35,558 bases of DNA from JBPCMN01 sp013695115 (GCA_051002235.1 JBPCMN010000016.1:1-35558), one strand, 5' to 3'. Numbered from the stretch's first letter, positions 1-11,179 are shown. A program made the numbers and translations. The notes: generated from the letters alone by a model not told the origin.

Positions 1-394
1 CGACCAGCAGGTGGGGCCGCCCCGCCAACGCGCGGAGAGACAAGGTGACCGGGGCGGCGGCCTGGCCGCGGGCGTCCACGACCATGAGGCGGCGGCGGTC
101 GATGCGGTCGACGAGCGGACCGCCGAGGAGCGTCATCACGATCAGCGGGCCGAGTTGGGCCACACCGATGATCCCCACGGCCGCGGACGAACCGGTCAGC
201 TGGAACACCTGGATGAAGACCGCGACCAGCGTGATCTGCGAGCCGGTCTGCGAGATCAGCTCCCCCGTCCACAGCAGCCGGAAGTCGCGGTGACGCCGCA
301 GCGGTGTCGTGTCGACGGCGAGGCGCCTGATTACGGCCGCCACGCGCTTCCCGCGGCCGTCCGGGAACACGTCGGGGCGAGGTGGGGTTGTCAC
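1..394 (-). CDS. MFS transporter, N-terminal part (cut by window start)
   Basis: The minus strand is open from a GTG at 394 to the window edge and encodes about 131 residues. After a basic N-terminus comes an RRHRDFRLLWTGELISQTGS motif, then hydrophobic helix 1, a second helix, and a GPLVDRIDRRRLM loop. This is the typical start of an MFS_3-type (EntS-like) efflux permease: an FRLLW entry motif and a G-x-L-x-D-R-x-x-R-R loop between helices 2 and 3. It should be an inner-membrane exporter; the substrate cannot be told. GTG 394 was chosen because it opens the frame before the conserved block; a GTG at 370 is also possible and neither has a clear Shine-Dalgarno. It is transcribed divergently from the peroxiredoxin gene across about 90 bases. 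The C-terminal two thirds lie outside the window. Confidence 0.8.
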   Translation of the reverse strand, partial: MTTPPRPDVFPDGRGKRVAAVIRRLAVDTTPLRRHRDFRLLWTGELISQTGSQITLVAVFIQVFQLTGSSAAVGIIGVAQLGPLIVMTLLGGPLVDRIDRRRLMVVDARGQAAAPVTLSLRALAGRPHLLV

Positions 395-460
395 GGCGCG
401 GGGTATCTTGTCCGCCTTCGCTCCCCACGAGCGACCGGTTTCCTCCCCTTTTACAACCAG

Positions 461-473
461 CTCCCTAACGACC
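461..473 (+). promoter_or_regulatory. 13-base leader motif CTCCCTAACGACC (copy 1)
   Basis: The motif lies directly before the AGGAG ribosome-binding site of the peroxiredoxin gene. The same 13 bases occur twice more, on the minus strand, in the leader of prfB (5266-5278 and 5301-5313). Three exact copies, all just upstream of start codons, are more than expected for unselected sequence of this length. Its role (promoter element, mRNA leader or protein site) is unknown. Confidence 0.4.
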
Positions 474-486
474 AGGAGACGACGAC

Positions 487-1122
487 ATGGCCATCCGACT
501 GGGTGACGAGGCCCCCGACTTCAACGCCGAGACCACCGAGGGAACGGTCGACTTCCACGACTACCTCGGTGACGGCTGGGGGATGTTGTTCTCCCACCCC
601 AAGGACTTCACCCCGGTGTGCACCACCGAGCTGGGCGCGCTGGCCAAGCGCAAGGGGGAGTTCGACAAGCGCAACGTGAAGCTCATCGGCGTCAGCGTCG
701 ATCCGCTCGAGTCGCACCAGGGCTGGTCCAAGGACATCGAGGAGACCCAGGGCACTGCGCCCAACTTCCCGCTGATCGCGGACGCCGACAAGAAGGTGGC
801 CAACCTCTACGACATGATCCACCCGAACGCCAGCGACACTGTCACGGTGCGCAACGTGTTCATCATCGGGCCCGACAAGAAGGTGAAGCTGATCATCACG
901 TACCCGCAGAGCACCGGCCGCAACATCGACGAGCTCCTGCGGGTGATCGACTCGCTCCAACTGACCGCGGGCTACAGCGTCTCGACCCCGGTGGACTGGA
1001 AGGACGGCGACGACACCATCATCATCCCGGCGATCTCCGACGAGGACGCCAAGGAGAAGTTTCCCAAGGGCTGGAAGACGCTGAAGCCCTACCTTCGGGT
1101 CACCCCTCAGCCGAACAAGTAG
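487..1122 (+). CDS. 1-Cys peroxiredoxin (Prx6-type)
   Basis: This 211-residue cytoplasmic peroxidase reduces hydrogen peroxide and organic hydroperoxides. The active-site block SHPKDFTPVCTTE is at 36-48, with peroxidatic Cys45, Pro38 and Thr42. There is no other cysteine in the protein, so no resolving cysteine, which defines the 1-Cys mechanism; an external thiol must regenerate it. Length and the long C-terminal extension (YSVSTPVDWKDGDD, then IIPAISDEDAKEKFPKGWK) fit the Prx6 subfamily rather than AhpC. The start is set by AGGAG at 474-478, eight bases before ATG. It stands alone on the plus strand and converges with the M23 peptidase gene. No OxyR-type site was recognised in the leader. 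Confidence 0.93.
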   Translation: MAIRLGDEAPDFNAETTEGTVDFHDYLGDGWGMLFSHPKDFTPVCTTELGALAKRKGEFDKRNVKLIGVSVDPLESHQGWSKDIEETQGTAPNFPLIADADKKVANLYDMIHPNASDTVTVRNVFIIGPDKKVKLIITYPQSTGRNIDELLRVIDSLQLTAGYSVSTPVDWKDGDDTIIIPAISDEDAKEKFPKGWKTLKPYLRVTPQPNK

Positions 1123-1126
1123 CGCC

Positions 1127-1238
1127 AGGCGCCCAGAGCGGGGAAGCCAGAGGCGAGGATCAGCGGCGCCGGTATCCTGCGCCGCCCGAGCCGGGGCCCG
1201 AGCGGCCCGGCGCCGAAGGCGCCCAGAGCGGGGAAGCC
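1127..1238 (+). repeat. Pair of 22-bp exact direct repeats, 90 bp apart
   Basis: A 22-base sequence beginning AGGCGCCCAGAGCG lies at 1127-1148 and again at 1217-1238, filling both ends of the gap between the convergent peroxiredoxin and M23 peptidase genes. The copies are identical and flank an inverted repeat at 1163-1185. No coding region lies between them. It may be a remnant of a duplication or a small repeat insertion. Confidence 0.7.
1163..1185. repeat. Palindromic interspersed element, divergent copy A
   Basis: GCGGCGC and GCGCCGC arms surround a GGTATCC core. On the minus strand it resembles the element at 10350-10372 (same arms, near-identical GCAGGATACC core). Sitting between convergent genes it could act as a bidirectional terminator hairpin, but there is no T-run. 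Confidence 0.45.
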
Positions 1239-1240
1239 GG

Positions 1241-2434
1241 CTACACGTACCCCATCGGGTCGACGGGGGTGCCGTTGACCCAGACCTCCCAGTGGAGGTG
1301 GGGGCCGGTCGAGTAGCCGGTCGAGCCCACGTAGCCGATGACCTCGCCGGTGGTCACCTGCTGACCGGGTGACACCGCGACGCGCGACTGGTGCGCGTAC
1401 AGGGTGGCAAGGCCGTCGCCGTGGTCGACGAGGACCGCGTTGCCGTACCCGCCGCGCGGGCCCGCCTCGAGCACGGTGCCGTCTCCGCCGGTGCTGATGG
1501 GCTGACCGTACGAGCAGCTGATGTCGACGCCCGTGTGCAGCCGGCGGGTGCCCGAGATTGGGTGGACGCGGTAGCCGAATCCGCTGGCCACGCTGCCGTC
1601 GCAGGGCCACTTGAGCCTGCCGTTGCCACTCCCCCGGCTGACGCCCTGCGACAGCGCGGCCTGCTCGGCCTGGAGCGCGGCGAGCTGCTCCTCCCAGGAG
1701 TCCTTCTGGGAGGAGATCGTCGCGAGGAGCTGCGCCTCGCTCGCCTCCTCGGCCTCGGCGGCCGCGCGCGCCGGCTCGTGCTCGGCCCGCAGCCGCTCGA
1801 CCTCGACCCGCTGGGCCTCGGCGACGGCGCGCGCCTCCTCGGCGGCGGCCTGCTGCTCCTCGAGCAACTCCTGGGCGGCGTCGACGTCATCCTGGAGCGC
1901 GTCGTAGTGGTCGATCTGCGCCTGGGCATCGCGGGCGACGTCGCCGAGGTAGCGGCTGGCCGTGATCCCCTTGCGCGGGTTGTTCTGGAACGCCAGGACC
2001 GACATGACCTGGGATCCGGTGCCGGCGTTGCGGTAGAGCGTCGCGGCCGAGTTCTCGAAATCGCCCTTCGACGCGTCGATCTCGGCCTGGAGCCGGTCGA
2101 TCTCGAGTTGGAGCGCGGCTACGTCGGCGGCGATGCGGTCGACTTCCCGCTGGGCCGCCTGCTGGCGGCCGGTGGCCTCGGAGATCTGGGCGTCGAGGGC
2201 GTCGGCGACGGCTTCGAGCTCGGCCCGCCGGCCCTGGATCTCCTTGAGCTGCGCGACCGCGAGGGTCTCCTCCGCCGAGGCTTCGCCGATGGCGTCCTTG
2301 AGCGCGCGCTGCGACTTCGGGTCGGGGTTGGGCTCGCCCGCGAACGAAGCGCCCGAGAACGAAGCGGAGGCGGTCGCGGCGAGGCCCGCCACGAGCGCGA
2401 GCGCGACCAAGGACCGGAGCGGGCGGAGGGGCAT
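1241..2434 (-). CDS. Secreted coiled-coil M23 peptidase (EnvC/RipC-like)
   Basis: This 397-residue protein is predicted to be an exported murein endopeptidase or amidase activator. It has a signal peptide (basic start, LVALALVAGLAATASA, about residues 1-30). A long glutamine- and alanine-rich coiled coil follows (about 45-265), then a LytM/M23 domain (about 285-397). Zinc ligands are intact: HTGVD (His300, Asp304) and HLHW (His379, His381), with His348 in LYAHQ. It lies 86 bases after ftsX on the same strand. In several bacteria FtsEX controls coiled-coil M23 or CHAP hydrolases (EnvC, RipC, PcsB), so it is probably the FtsEX-controlled septal hydrolase. Intact ligands suggest real catalysis, unlike E. 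coli EnvC. Start at ATG 2434 places the signal peptide first; no strong Shine-Dalgarno is visible. Confidence 0.88.
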   Translation of the reverse strand: MPLRPLRSLVALALVAGLAATASASFSGASFAGEPNPDPKSQRALKDAIGEASAEETLAVAQLKEIQGRRAELEAVADALDAQISEATGRQQAAQREVDRIAADVAALQLEIDRLQAEIDASKGDFENSAATLYRNAGTGSQVMSVLAFQNNPRKGITASRYLGDVARDAQAQIDHYDALQDDVDAAQELLEEQQAAAEEARAVAEAQRVEVERLRAEHEPARAAAEAEEASEAQLLATISSQKDSWEEQLAALQAEQAALSQGVSRGSGNGRLKWPCDGSVASGFGYRVHPISGTRRLHTGVDISCSYGQPISTGGDGTVLEAGPRGGYGNAVLVDHGDGLATLYAHQSRVAVSPGQQVTTGEVIGYVGSTGYSTGPHLHWEVWVNGTPVDPMGYV

Positions 2435-2520
2435 CACCGACTGGTCAGCGTAAACAACACCAGCAACAGTGGCAACATCAGCCCCCGGAAGCCCTTGAGG
2501 TGTATGGGCAGGGTCGGGGG

Positions 2521-3405
2521 TCAGACCCGGAGGAAGCGGCGGAGGCCAATGGACGAGCCGAGCACGCCGATCAGGGCTCCCAGCGGCAGGATGATCCAGA
2601 GGCCGATGAAACCCGCGTTGGACGTCGTGACGTAGAAGCCCTCGAAGAAGCCCTCGCGGTTCTCGATCGTGCCGAACAGCCATTGGAGCACGAACACCCC
2701 ACCCACGGCCATCCCGGCGCCGACCGCTCCCTGCACGAGGCCCTCGAGCATGAACGGGATGCGCACGAACCAGTTCGACGCGCCCACGAGCTTCATGACC
2801 TCGATCTCGCGTCGCCGGGCGAACGTCGCCAGGCGGATGGTGTTGACGATCAGGAACAACGCCGACGCCAGGAGCACCAGCGCGAGCCCGATGAACGCCC
2901 ACCGGAGGAACCCGGTCACGTCGACGAGGTCGCGGATCGCCTCGTCGGCGGTGATCACGACGTCGACCCCGGCGAGCGTCGAGTACCGCGCCTTGAGGTC
3001 CTGGGTGTCCTCGACGTTCTGGGGCGCGACCCGGAACGAAGGTGGCAACGCCTCGGCGCTCGTCTCGCTCACGAGGTCGGGCTTGTCGGCGAAGAGGCGC
3101 TTGAACTCCTCGTAGGCGTCCTCCTTCGTCAGGAAGAAGAACCGCTTCACCCGCTGGTCGGAGTCGAGCTCCTGGCGCACTTCCTCGATCTGCTCCTCGG
3201 TCGGGTTCACGGTCATGAAGACCTCGAACTCGACGCCGTCCTTCCACCGTTGGGTGCCGTGGTCGACCCACTTCTGGAACAGCAGGATGCCACCGAAGAG
3301 CACGAGCGAAACCGTGACCGTCAGGATGCCGGCCAGCGTCATGAGCAGGTTCCGGCGCAACGAGATCAGCGTCTCGCGCGCGAAGTACCGCAGCTTGCTC
3401 CCCAC
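2521..3405 (-). CDS. ftsX: Cell-division protein FtsX
   Basis: This 294-residue membrane subunit belongs to the FtsEX ABC-type complex, which couples cytoplasmic ATP hydrolysis to cell-wall hydrolases at the septum. Four transmembrane segments are visible: about 20-42 (LLMTLAGILTVTVSLVLFGG), 168-190, 220-240 and 265-285. A large extracytoplasmic loop (about 43-165) is where partner hydrolases bind in this family. The RRREIEVMKLVGAS block after the second helix is the conserved cytoplasmic coupling segment of FtsX/MacB permeases. It starts three bases after the ftsE stop, so the two are co-translated. The M23 peptidase downstream is its likely partner. Length is normal. Confidence 0.95.
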   Translation of the reverse strand: MGSKLRYFARETLISLRRNLLMTLAGILTVTVSLVLFGGILLFQKWVDHGTQRWKDGVEFEVFMTVNPTEEQIEEVRQELDSDQRVKRFFFLTKEDAYEEFKRLFADKPDLVSETSAEALPPSFRVAPQNVEDTQDLKARYSTLAGVDVVITADEAIRDLVDVTGFLRWAFIGLALVLLASALFLIVNTIRLATFARRREIEVMKLVGASNWFVRIPFMLEGLVQGAVGAGMAVGGVFVLQWLFGTIENREGFFEGFYVTTSNAGFIGLWIILPLGALIGVLGSSIGLRRFLRV

Positions 3406-3408
3406 CGC

Positions 3409-4095
3409 TTAGCTCCCGACCCCGTAGACCCCGCGGGCCTGATCGCGGACGATCGAGCCCTGGTCGAGCTCGATCACGCGCCGGCGCATGGCGTCGACGA
3501 TGCGCTGGTCGTGGGTGGCCATCACGATCGTGGTGCCGGTCCGGTTGATGCGATCGAGTAAGCGCATGATGCCGACGGTCGTGGCCGGGTCGAGGTTCCC
3601 GGTGGGCTCGTCGGCCAGCAGGATCAGCGGCCGGTTGACGAACGCGCGGGCGATCGACACCCGCTGCTGCTCACCACCGGAGAGCTCGGACGGGAAGCGT
3701 TCCTGCTTCTTGGACAACCCGACCAGGTCGAGGATCTGGGGCGTCTGCGCCTGGACCACGTGCCGGGGCCGGCCGATCACCTCGGACGCGAACGCGACGT
3801 TCTCGTACACGGTCTTGTTCGGGAGCAGCTTGTAGTCCTGGAACACGCACCCGATGTTGCGCCGGAGCTGGGGCACCTTCCACGAGCTCAGCCGGGAGAT
3901 GTCGCGGCCGGCGACGATGATGCGCCCGTTCGTGGCGGGCTCCTCGCGGAGCAGCAGCCGGAGCGCGGTCGACTTCCCCGACCCCGACGGGCCCACGATG
4001 AAGACGAACTCGCCCTTCTGCACGTCGAGCGAAAGGTCGCGGAGCGCGACGACATCGCCCTTATAGATCTTGCTGACGTTCTCGAATCGGATCAT
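3409..4095 (-). CDS. ftsE: Cell-division ATP-binding protein FtsE
   Basis: This 228-residue cytoplasmic ATPase is the partner of FtsX. All nucleotide-binding motifs are present: Walker A GPSGSGKST at 35-43, Q-loop Gln86, signature LSGGEQQR at 138-145, Walker B LILLADEP at 157-164, and the switch His195. The VFQDYKLLPNKTVYENVAFA segment is typical of FtsE rather than of lipoprotein or macrolide exporters. It lies between prfB (51-base gap) and ftsX (3-base gap), the order seen in many Gram-positive genomes. No own promoter was recognised; co-transcription with prfB is likely. Confidence 0.96.
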   Translation of the reverse strand: MIRFENVSKIYKGDVVALRDLSLDVQKGEFVFIVGPSGSGKSTALRLLLREEPATNGRIIVAGRDISRLSSWKVPQLRRNIGCVFQDYKLLPNKTVYENVAFASEVIGRPRHVVQAQTPQILDLVGLSKKQERFPSELSGGEQQRVSIARAFVNRPLILLADEPTGNLDPATTVGIMRLLDRINRTGTTIVMATHDQRIVDAMRRRVIELDQGSIVRDQARGVYGVGS

Positions 4096-4146
4096 GCGCG
4101 ATCAGATCGACTTCAACTCGCGGGGGACGGAGATGGCCTCAGGGTA

Positions 4147-5256
4147 TCAGGCGTCGCCGTTCCGGCGGCGGCGCCACTGCAGGTAGGCCTCGATGAAGCC
4201 GTCGAGGTCGCCGTCGAGGACGGCCTGGACGTTGCCGGTCTCGTGGATGCCGCGCTCGTCCTTGACCAGCTGGTAGGGCGCGAGCGTGTACGTGCGGATC
4301 TGGCTGCCGAACGCGACCTCCTTCTTGTCGCCTGAGAGCTCGTCGAGCTCGCGCTGGCGTTCGGTCCGCTGCCGCTCGGCGAGCCGGGCGGCGAGGATCT
4401 GGAGCGCACGCGCCTTGTTCTGCGCCTGGGAGCGCTCGTTCTGAACCGACACGACGATGCCGGTCGGAAGGTGCGTGATGCGGACCGCGGAGTCGGTCAC
4501 GTTGACGTGCTGGCCACCCGCGCCCGACGACCGGTACGTGTCGACGCGCAGGTCGCCGGGGTCGATCTCGGGTTCCTCGGTCTCGTCGAGCGCCGGCACC
4601 GCGTCGAACGACGCGAACGCGGTCTGGCGGCGGGCGTTGGCGTCGAACGGCGAGATCCGGATGAGCCGGTGGACGCCTTTCTCACCCGCCAGGAGCCCGT
4701 GGGCGTAGCGCCCCTTGATCGTGAAGGTGGCTGACGTGATGCCGGCCTCGGTGCCGGGCTGGACCTCGTCGAGCTCGACCTCGAAGCCGCGCCGGTCGGC
4801 CCAACGCGTGTACATGCGCAGCATCATCTCGGTCCAGTCCTGGGCGTCGGTCCCGCCCGCGCCCGAGTGCACCTCGCAGATCGCGTCGCGCTCGTCGTGC
4901 TCGCCGGTGAAGAGGGCACGCAATTCGAGCTGGTCGAGCTCGGCTTCCAGCGCCTCGATGCCGCCGGCGAGCTCGGCTTCGACCGAGTCGTCGCCCTCCT
5001 CGCGTGCGAGTTCGTACAGGGTCTCGAGGTCGGAGACGCGCCCGTCGAGACCCTCGACCAGGTCGATGTCTTCGCTCACCCGGGCGAGCTCGGTGTTCAC
5101 TTGGCGCGCCGCCGCCTGGTCGTCCCACAGGTCGGGTCGGCTCGCCTTCGCTTCGAGCTCGGACTTCCGCTCCCCCGCCGCGTCGACGCGCAGGTATCCG
5201 TGCGCCTCCTGGACGCGGCGGCGGACATCGGCGAGGAGTTCGGTGAAGTCGCGCAT
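4147..5256 (-). CDS. prfB: Peptide chain release factor 2
   Basis: This 369-residue class I release factor recognises UGA and UAA and triggers peptide release on the ribosome. The stop-codon recognition tripeptide SPF is at 202-204 and the catalytic GGQ at 247-249 (SSGAGGQHVN). SPF, rather than PxT, identifies RF2. The reading frame is continuous from ATG 5256, so the autoregulatory +1 frameshift of E. coli prfB (in-frame UGA near codon 26) is absent. Two copies of a 13-base motif lie in the 65-base leader between secA and this gene. It is followed by ftsE, ftsX and the M23 peptidase. Confidence 0.97.
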   Translation of the reverse strand: MRDFTELLADVRRRVQEAHGYLRVDAAGERKSELEAKASRPDLWDDQAAARQVNTELARVSEDIDLVEGLDGRVSDLETLYELAREEGDDSVEAELAGGIEALEAELDQLELRALFTGEHDERDAICEVHSGAGGTDAQDWTEMMLRMYTRWADRRGFEVELDEVQPGTEAGITSATFTIKGRYAHGLLAGEKGVHRLIRISPFDANARRQTAFASFDAVPALDETEEPEIDPGDLRVDTYRSSGAGGQHVNVTDSAVRITHLPTGIVVSVQNERSQAQNKARALQILAARLAERQRTERQRELDELSGDKKEVAFGSQIRTYTLAPYQLVKDERGIHETGNVQAVLDGDLDGFIEAYLQWRRRRNGDA

Positions 5257-5265
5257 TCCGGGTTA

Positions 5266-5313
5266 GGTCGTTAGGGAGATGGACGGCGGGTGCACCGGGA
5301 GGTCGTTAGGGAG
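5266..5313 (-). promoter_or_regulatory. Two copies of leader motif CTCCCTAACGACC before prfB
   Basis: On the minus strand the 13-base motif occurs at 5313-5301 and 5278-5266. Each copy is preceded by CCAT or CAT and lies in the 65-base secA-prfB gap; the proximal copy ends nine bases before the prfB ATG. The third copy is the peroxiredoxin leader (461-473). Tandem placement in a short gap suggests a regulatory or leader role rather than chance. Confidence 0.4.
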
Positions 5314-5321
5314 ATGGCGCT

Positions 5322-8102
<2,781 letters not shown>

Positions 8103-8221
8103 GTGGTGGGCAAGTGTACCGGCGGCGTTTCGCCACCTTCGTGCACAGGAGGCGGCGGGCGGAACCCTGGGTGCTCGGACGCCCAGCTCCGGCGGCGCCT
8201 CGCAGGCTCGGCGACCCGTAG

Positions 8222-10330
8222 TCAGTCCGGGTCGAAGAGCCAGTCGGCAGCCTGTTCGTGCCAGTCGCCGTCGGTGCGAGACCGCAGCACGGCTTGGTCG
8301 TATGCCGCTGACGGGAGATCGTCGAACGCGGCGATGGTCTCGTCGAGAGTGCCGGCGGCTTCGAAGGTGCGGAGGTTGCGGTAGACGCTGCGGGTGACGT
8401 GCTGGCAGGACCACACGGTCGCCGACTCGCACTCAGCGAGGGCGCGGCGCACGGTGGCGGGGTCCGGGTCTCGGGCCAGCTTCCGGCTCAGAGCGACCTC
8501 CGGGCTGCTGCCGGTGTCCTGGAGGTCGGTGCGGACCCAGATGCCGCCGTCGACGCCCTCGACGCCCGGGCATCCCTCGCGGGCCCAGGCCGCGGTCCAG
8601 CCGTCGTCCCAGACCTTCTGGTACGCGGCGCGGAAGTCCTCGGATGACTGCCAGGGCGCGTAGCCGCAGCTCCAGACGCCGTGGAGCTCGACGACATCGG
8701 GAGACGCGTAGTGGTTGAGGTAGTCGACCGCGACGTCGACGCGACCCGTCTCGTACCCCCGGCGCCAGACCCGCGCGAGCAGCGGGTCACCGAGCCCTGC
8801 AAGGTCGGTGATGTTGACCTGCTTCTGGATGGAGAGCAGGCCGAGGTCGGCGTTGGCGACCGAGACGACCGGGAGCTCGGTCCGGCGTTCGATGGAGGCC
8901 GCCTCGGCCAGCGTTCGCTCGATGGTCGGGGTGACGTCGCAGCACAACGGCTGCTGCGCGCCCCAGGTGTCGTGGTTGGACCACGCGCTCCACGCCGCGA
9001 TCAGCATCAGCCCGGCAGCGCCGGTGAGGCAGGCCACGGTCAGGCGCGTCCGAATGGAAGGGGCGAACACCCGGCCGGCGTCGAACCGCAGTGCGAGCGC
9101 GCCGGCAAGGCACGCCAACGGGACGAGCACGAACGTGACGACCCGTTCGCCGGCGAGACGGGCGGGCCCGAACACGAGAACGTGGAAGGTGCCGGTGACG
9201 ACCAGCGTCGCGAGAAGCGCCTCGACGGGGCCGAGCCGGGGCCAGACGAGCAGCGCGAGGGCGCCGACCAGCGCCAGCCACCACCACGCCCCGAGGATCC
9301 GGGCGGAAGAGAGCAGCGCGTCGACGCCGGGGACCTCGCTGTTGACGTCGGCTCGCCAGGTGAGGAGCCCGGCGGTGGCCACGCCCACACCCGCCGCCCC
9401 CCAGAACACCGGCGCCCGCGCGATCGCCCGGACCTCGATGCGGCGGCTTCGGACCGCGCTCACGGCGACGTAGACCACGGGCGCGAGCAGCGGCCAGAGC
9501 ACGTTCGTCCAGGCGCGCAGGTTGTCGCCGGGTGAGATCCTCTGCGCCTCGGCGGTGTTCGGGGCCAGGCTCCCGAAGTACCAGAACCGCGCGAGCAGCA
9601 CCGCGAGCCAGATGCCGACCGCCGGGCCGACGAGCAGCGCCAGCCGTTGCCACCGCCGCTCGGAGGATCGCCAGAGGAGGAAGGCGCTCGCCACGACCAG
9701 CAGCGGGGCGGCATGGAACACGAACTCCGCGCGGCCGAGCGCGAACAACGCCACCACGACACCCGCCACCGGCAGCGTCCAGGTGCGGCCGACGGCCAGC
9801 GCCAGCGCGAGCGCCGCGACCGCCGCGGCCGCGAGCGCGTTGGTCAGCGCGTTCTCCATTCCCGAGGAGTGCCAACCGAAGAACGCGAAGGTGGCGAAGA
9901 GGCCGACAGCGATGCCGAGTGCGACTGCGGTGGTCACGAGCATGGGCCTCCGCGGAGCCGCCACCCGGAGCAGCACGAAGACTGCCGCTCCCAGGACCAG
10001 CGTCGAGAGCGCGACCTGGACGTCGAGGAAGCCCTGGTGGCCGTCGCCGCCGAGCCGGTAGTACGCCGCCGCCAGCCCGAACTGGAGCGGCGTCGAGTAG
10101 CCCTCGACGCGCGCGCCCGAGACGCTCACGCTAACGGTCCCGACGTCGACCAGGCCGCGGGCGTGGCTCAAGGTGATCAGCGCGTCGTCGCGGTAGCGGT
10201 AGGTCGAAACGCCGCCGGTGTCGTCCGGGAACACCTGGGTGAACAGCGCGTACACCCCGAGCCAGGCGCCGGCGACCAGGAGCGTGACCAGAACGAGCCG
10301 CCCGACTCCGCCGGGCGCGCTCCGCTCCAT
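8222..10330 (-). CDS. GT-C-fold membrane glycosyltransferase-like protein
   Basis: This 702-residue multi-spanning protein has about ten hydrophobic segments in its first 480 residues and a soluble, cysteine-containing C-terminal part. The first helix is followed by an extracytoplasmic loop with YRDDALITLSHARGLVDVG and ARVEGYSTPLQFGL. That pattern (acidic pair, then R..L, then G..VEG.S.PL) is the signature of actinobacterial GT-C enzymes such as the arabinofuranosyltransferase AftB, which use polyprenyl-phosphate sugars outside the membrane. Donor and acceptor cannot be read from sequence. Start: the frame is open to an ATG at 10423, but that extension runs through a palindromic repeat, so ATG 10330 is preferred. 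It lies 120 bases downstream of the response regulator and 119 bases before secA. Confidence 0.72.
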   Translation of the reverse strand: MERSAPGGVGRLVLVTLLVAGAWLGVYALFTQVFPDDTGGVSTYRYRDDALITLSHARGLVDVGTVSVSVSGARVEGYSTPLQFGLAAAYYRLGGDGHQGFLDVQVALSTLVLGAAVFVLLRVAAPRRPMLVTTAVALGIAVGLFATFAFFGWHSSGMENALTNALAAAAVAALALALAVGRTWTLPVAGVVVALFALGRAEFVFHAAPLLVVASAFLLWRSSERRWQRLALLVGPAVGIWLAVLLARFWYFGSLAPNTAEAQRISPGDNLRAWTNVLWPLLAPVVYVAVSAVRSRRIEVRAIARAPVFWGAAGVGVATAGLLTWRADVNSEVPGVDALLSSARILGAWWWLALVGALALLVWPRLGPVEALLATLVVTGTFHVLVFGPARLAGERVVTFVLVPLACLAGALALRFDAGRVFAPSIRTRLTVACLTGAAGLMLIAAWSAWSNHDTWGAQQPLCCDVTPTIERTLAEAASIERRTELPVVSVANADLGLLSIQKQVNITDLAGLGDPLLARVWRRGYETGRVDVAVDYLNHYASPDVVELHGVWSCGYAPWQSSEDFRAAYQKVWDDGWTAAWAREGCPGVEGVDGGIWVRTDLQDTGSSPEVALSRKLARDPDPATVRRALAECESATVWSCQHVTRSVYRNLRTFEAAGTLDETIAAFDDLPSAAYDQAVLRSRTDGDWHEQAADWLFDPD

Positions 10331-10349
10331 CTCTATTGCCTCGCTCGCT

Positions 10350-10372
10350 GCGGCGCAGGATACCTGCGCCGC
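10350..10372. repeat. Palindromic interspersed element, copy B
   Basis: GCGGCGCAGG-ATA-CCTGCGCCGC is a near-perfect 10-bp inverted repeat, flanked by CTCGCTCG on one side and GCTCGCTCGG on the other. It lies 19 bases upstream of the membrane-protein start at 10330. Related copies are at 1163-1185, 15760-15777 and 17194-17211. Confidence 0.6.
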
Positions 10373-10450
10373 GGCCGCTCGCTCGGACGCCAAGTTGTCT
10401 CGCCGCGCACTACTGCTGCCCATGCGTGTTCCGACAAGCGGCGATGAGAG

Positions 10451-11179
10451 TCAGTCGACGTCAAGCAACTTCTCGCGCATCGCGTAGACGACGGCTTCCA
10501 TCCGCGAATGCAACTGGAGCTTCTCCAGGACGTTGCGTACGTGGTTCTTGACCGTGTTCTCGGCGATGTAGAGCTCGCCGCCGATCTCCCGGTTGCTGAG
10601 CCCCTTCGCCACCAGCTTCAGCACTTCCAGCTCCCGCTCGGTCAGGCGGGGCGAGAGCGCCCGCTGCCGATCCTCGGCCCGTTCGGCGAGCGCGTTGAAC
10701 TCCCTGAAGAGCTTCGACGCCATCGACGGTGACACCAGGCTGTGCCCCGCCGCCACCGCCCGGACCGCGTCGGCGACCTCGCCGATCGCCACCTCCTTCA
10801 GCAGGTACCCGTTCACGCCCGCCTTGACCGCCTCGTACAGGTCCTCCTCGAGGTCGGAGACGGTCAGCATGATCACCTTCGTCTCGGGAACCATCGCCCG
10901 CAGAGTGCGGGCGGCTTCGATGCCGGTCGCCCGGGGCATCCGCACGTCCATGACCACGACGTCGGGCGTGAGCTCGCGGACACGGGCGACGGCCTCCACC
11001 CCGTCGGCAGCCTCGCCGACCACCTCGATGTCGGGCTCGTCGGCCAGGACCCGGTCGAGGCCGCGCCGGAACAGCGCGTGGTCGTCGACGATGACGACCC
11101 GGATCGCGCCGGTCGGGACGGGAGAGGGGTCGGGCGGGTAGCCGACCACCGGGCCCTCCGGCGGGCTGGTCGCGGTCAC
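10451..11179 (-). CDS. NarL/LuxR-type response regulator (orphan)
   Basis: This 242-residue two-component regulator has a receiver domain at about 26-145 with the acidic pair Asp32-Asp33, phospho-acceptor Asp78 in VVVMDVRMP and Lys in GYLLKEV. The LuxR-type helix-turn-helix is at about 175-235 (LTERELEVLKLVAKGLSNREIG, then ENTVKNHVRNVLEKL). It is a cytoplasmic DNA-binding protein. The start is GTG 11179, whose GTGA overlaps the hpf stop codon by four bases, so the two are translationally coupled. No histidine kinase lies nearby, hence orphan. The coupling to hpf suggests a stationary-phase or stress role, which is inference. Confidence 0.93.
   Translation of the reverse strand: MTATSPPEGPVVGYPPDPSPVPTGAIRVVIVDDHALFRRGLDRVLADEPDIEVVGEAADGVEAVARVRELTPDVVVMDVRMPRATGIEAARTLRAMVPETKVIMLTVSDLEEDLYEAVKAGVNGYLLKEVAIGEVADAVRAVAAGHSLVSPSMASKLFREFNALAERAEDRQRALSPRLTERELEVLKLVAKGLSNREIGGELYIAENTVKNHVRNVLEKLQLHSRMEAVVYAMREKLLDVD

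Noticed and set aside
5150..5256. Programmed +1 frameshift in prfB
   Set aside because: The frame is open from ATG with no in-frame TGA near codon 25 and no CTTTGAC slip site.
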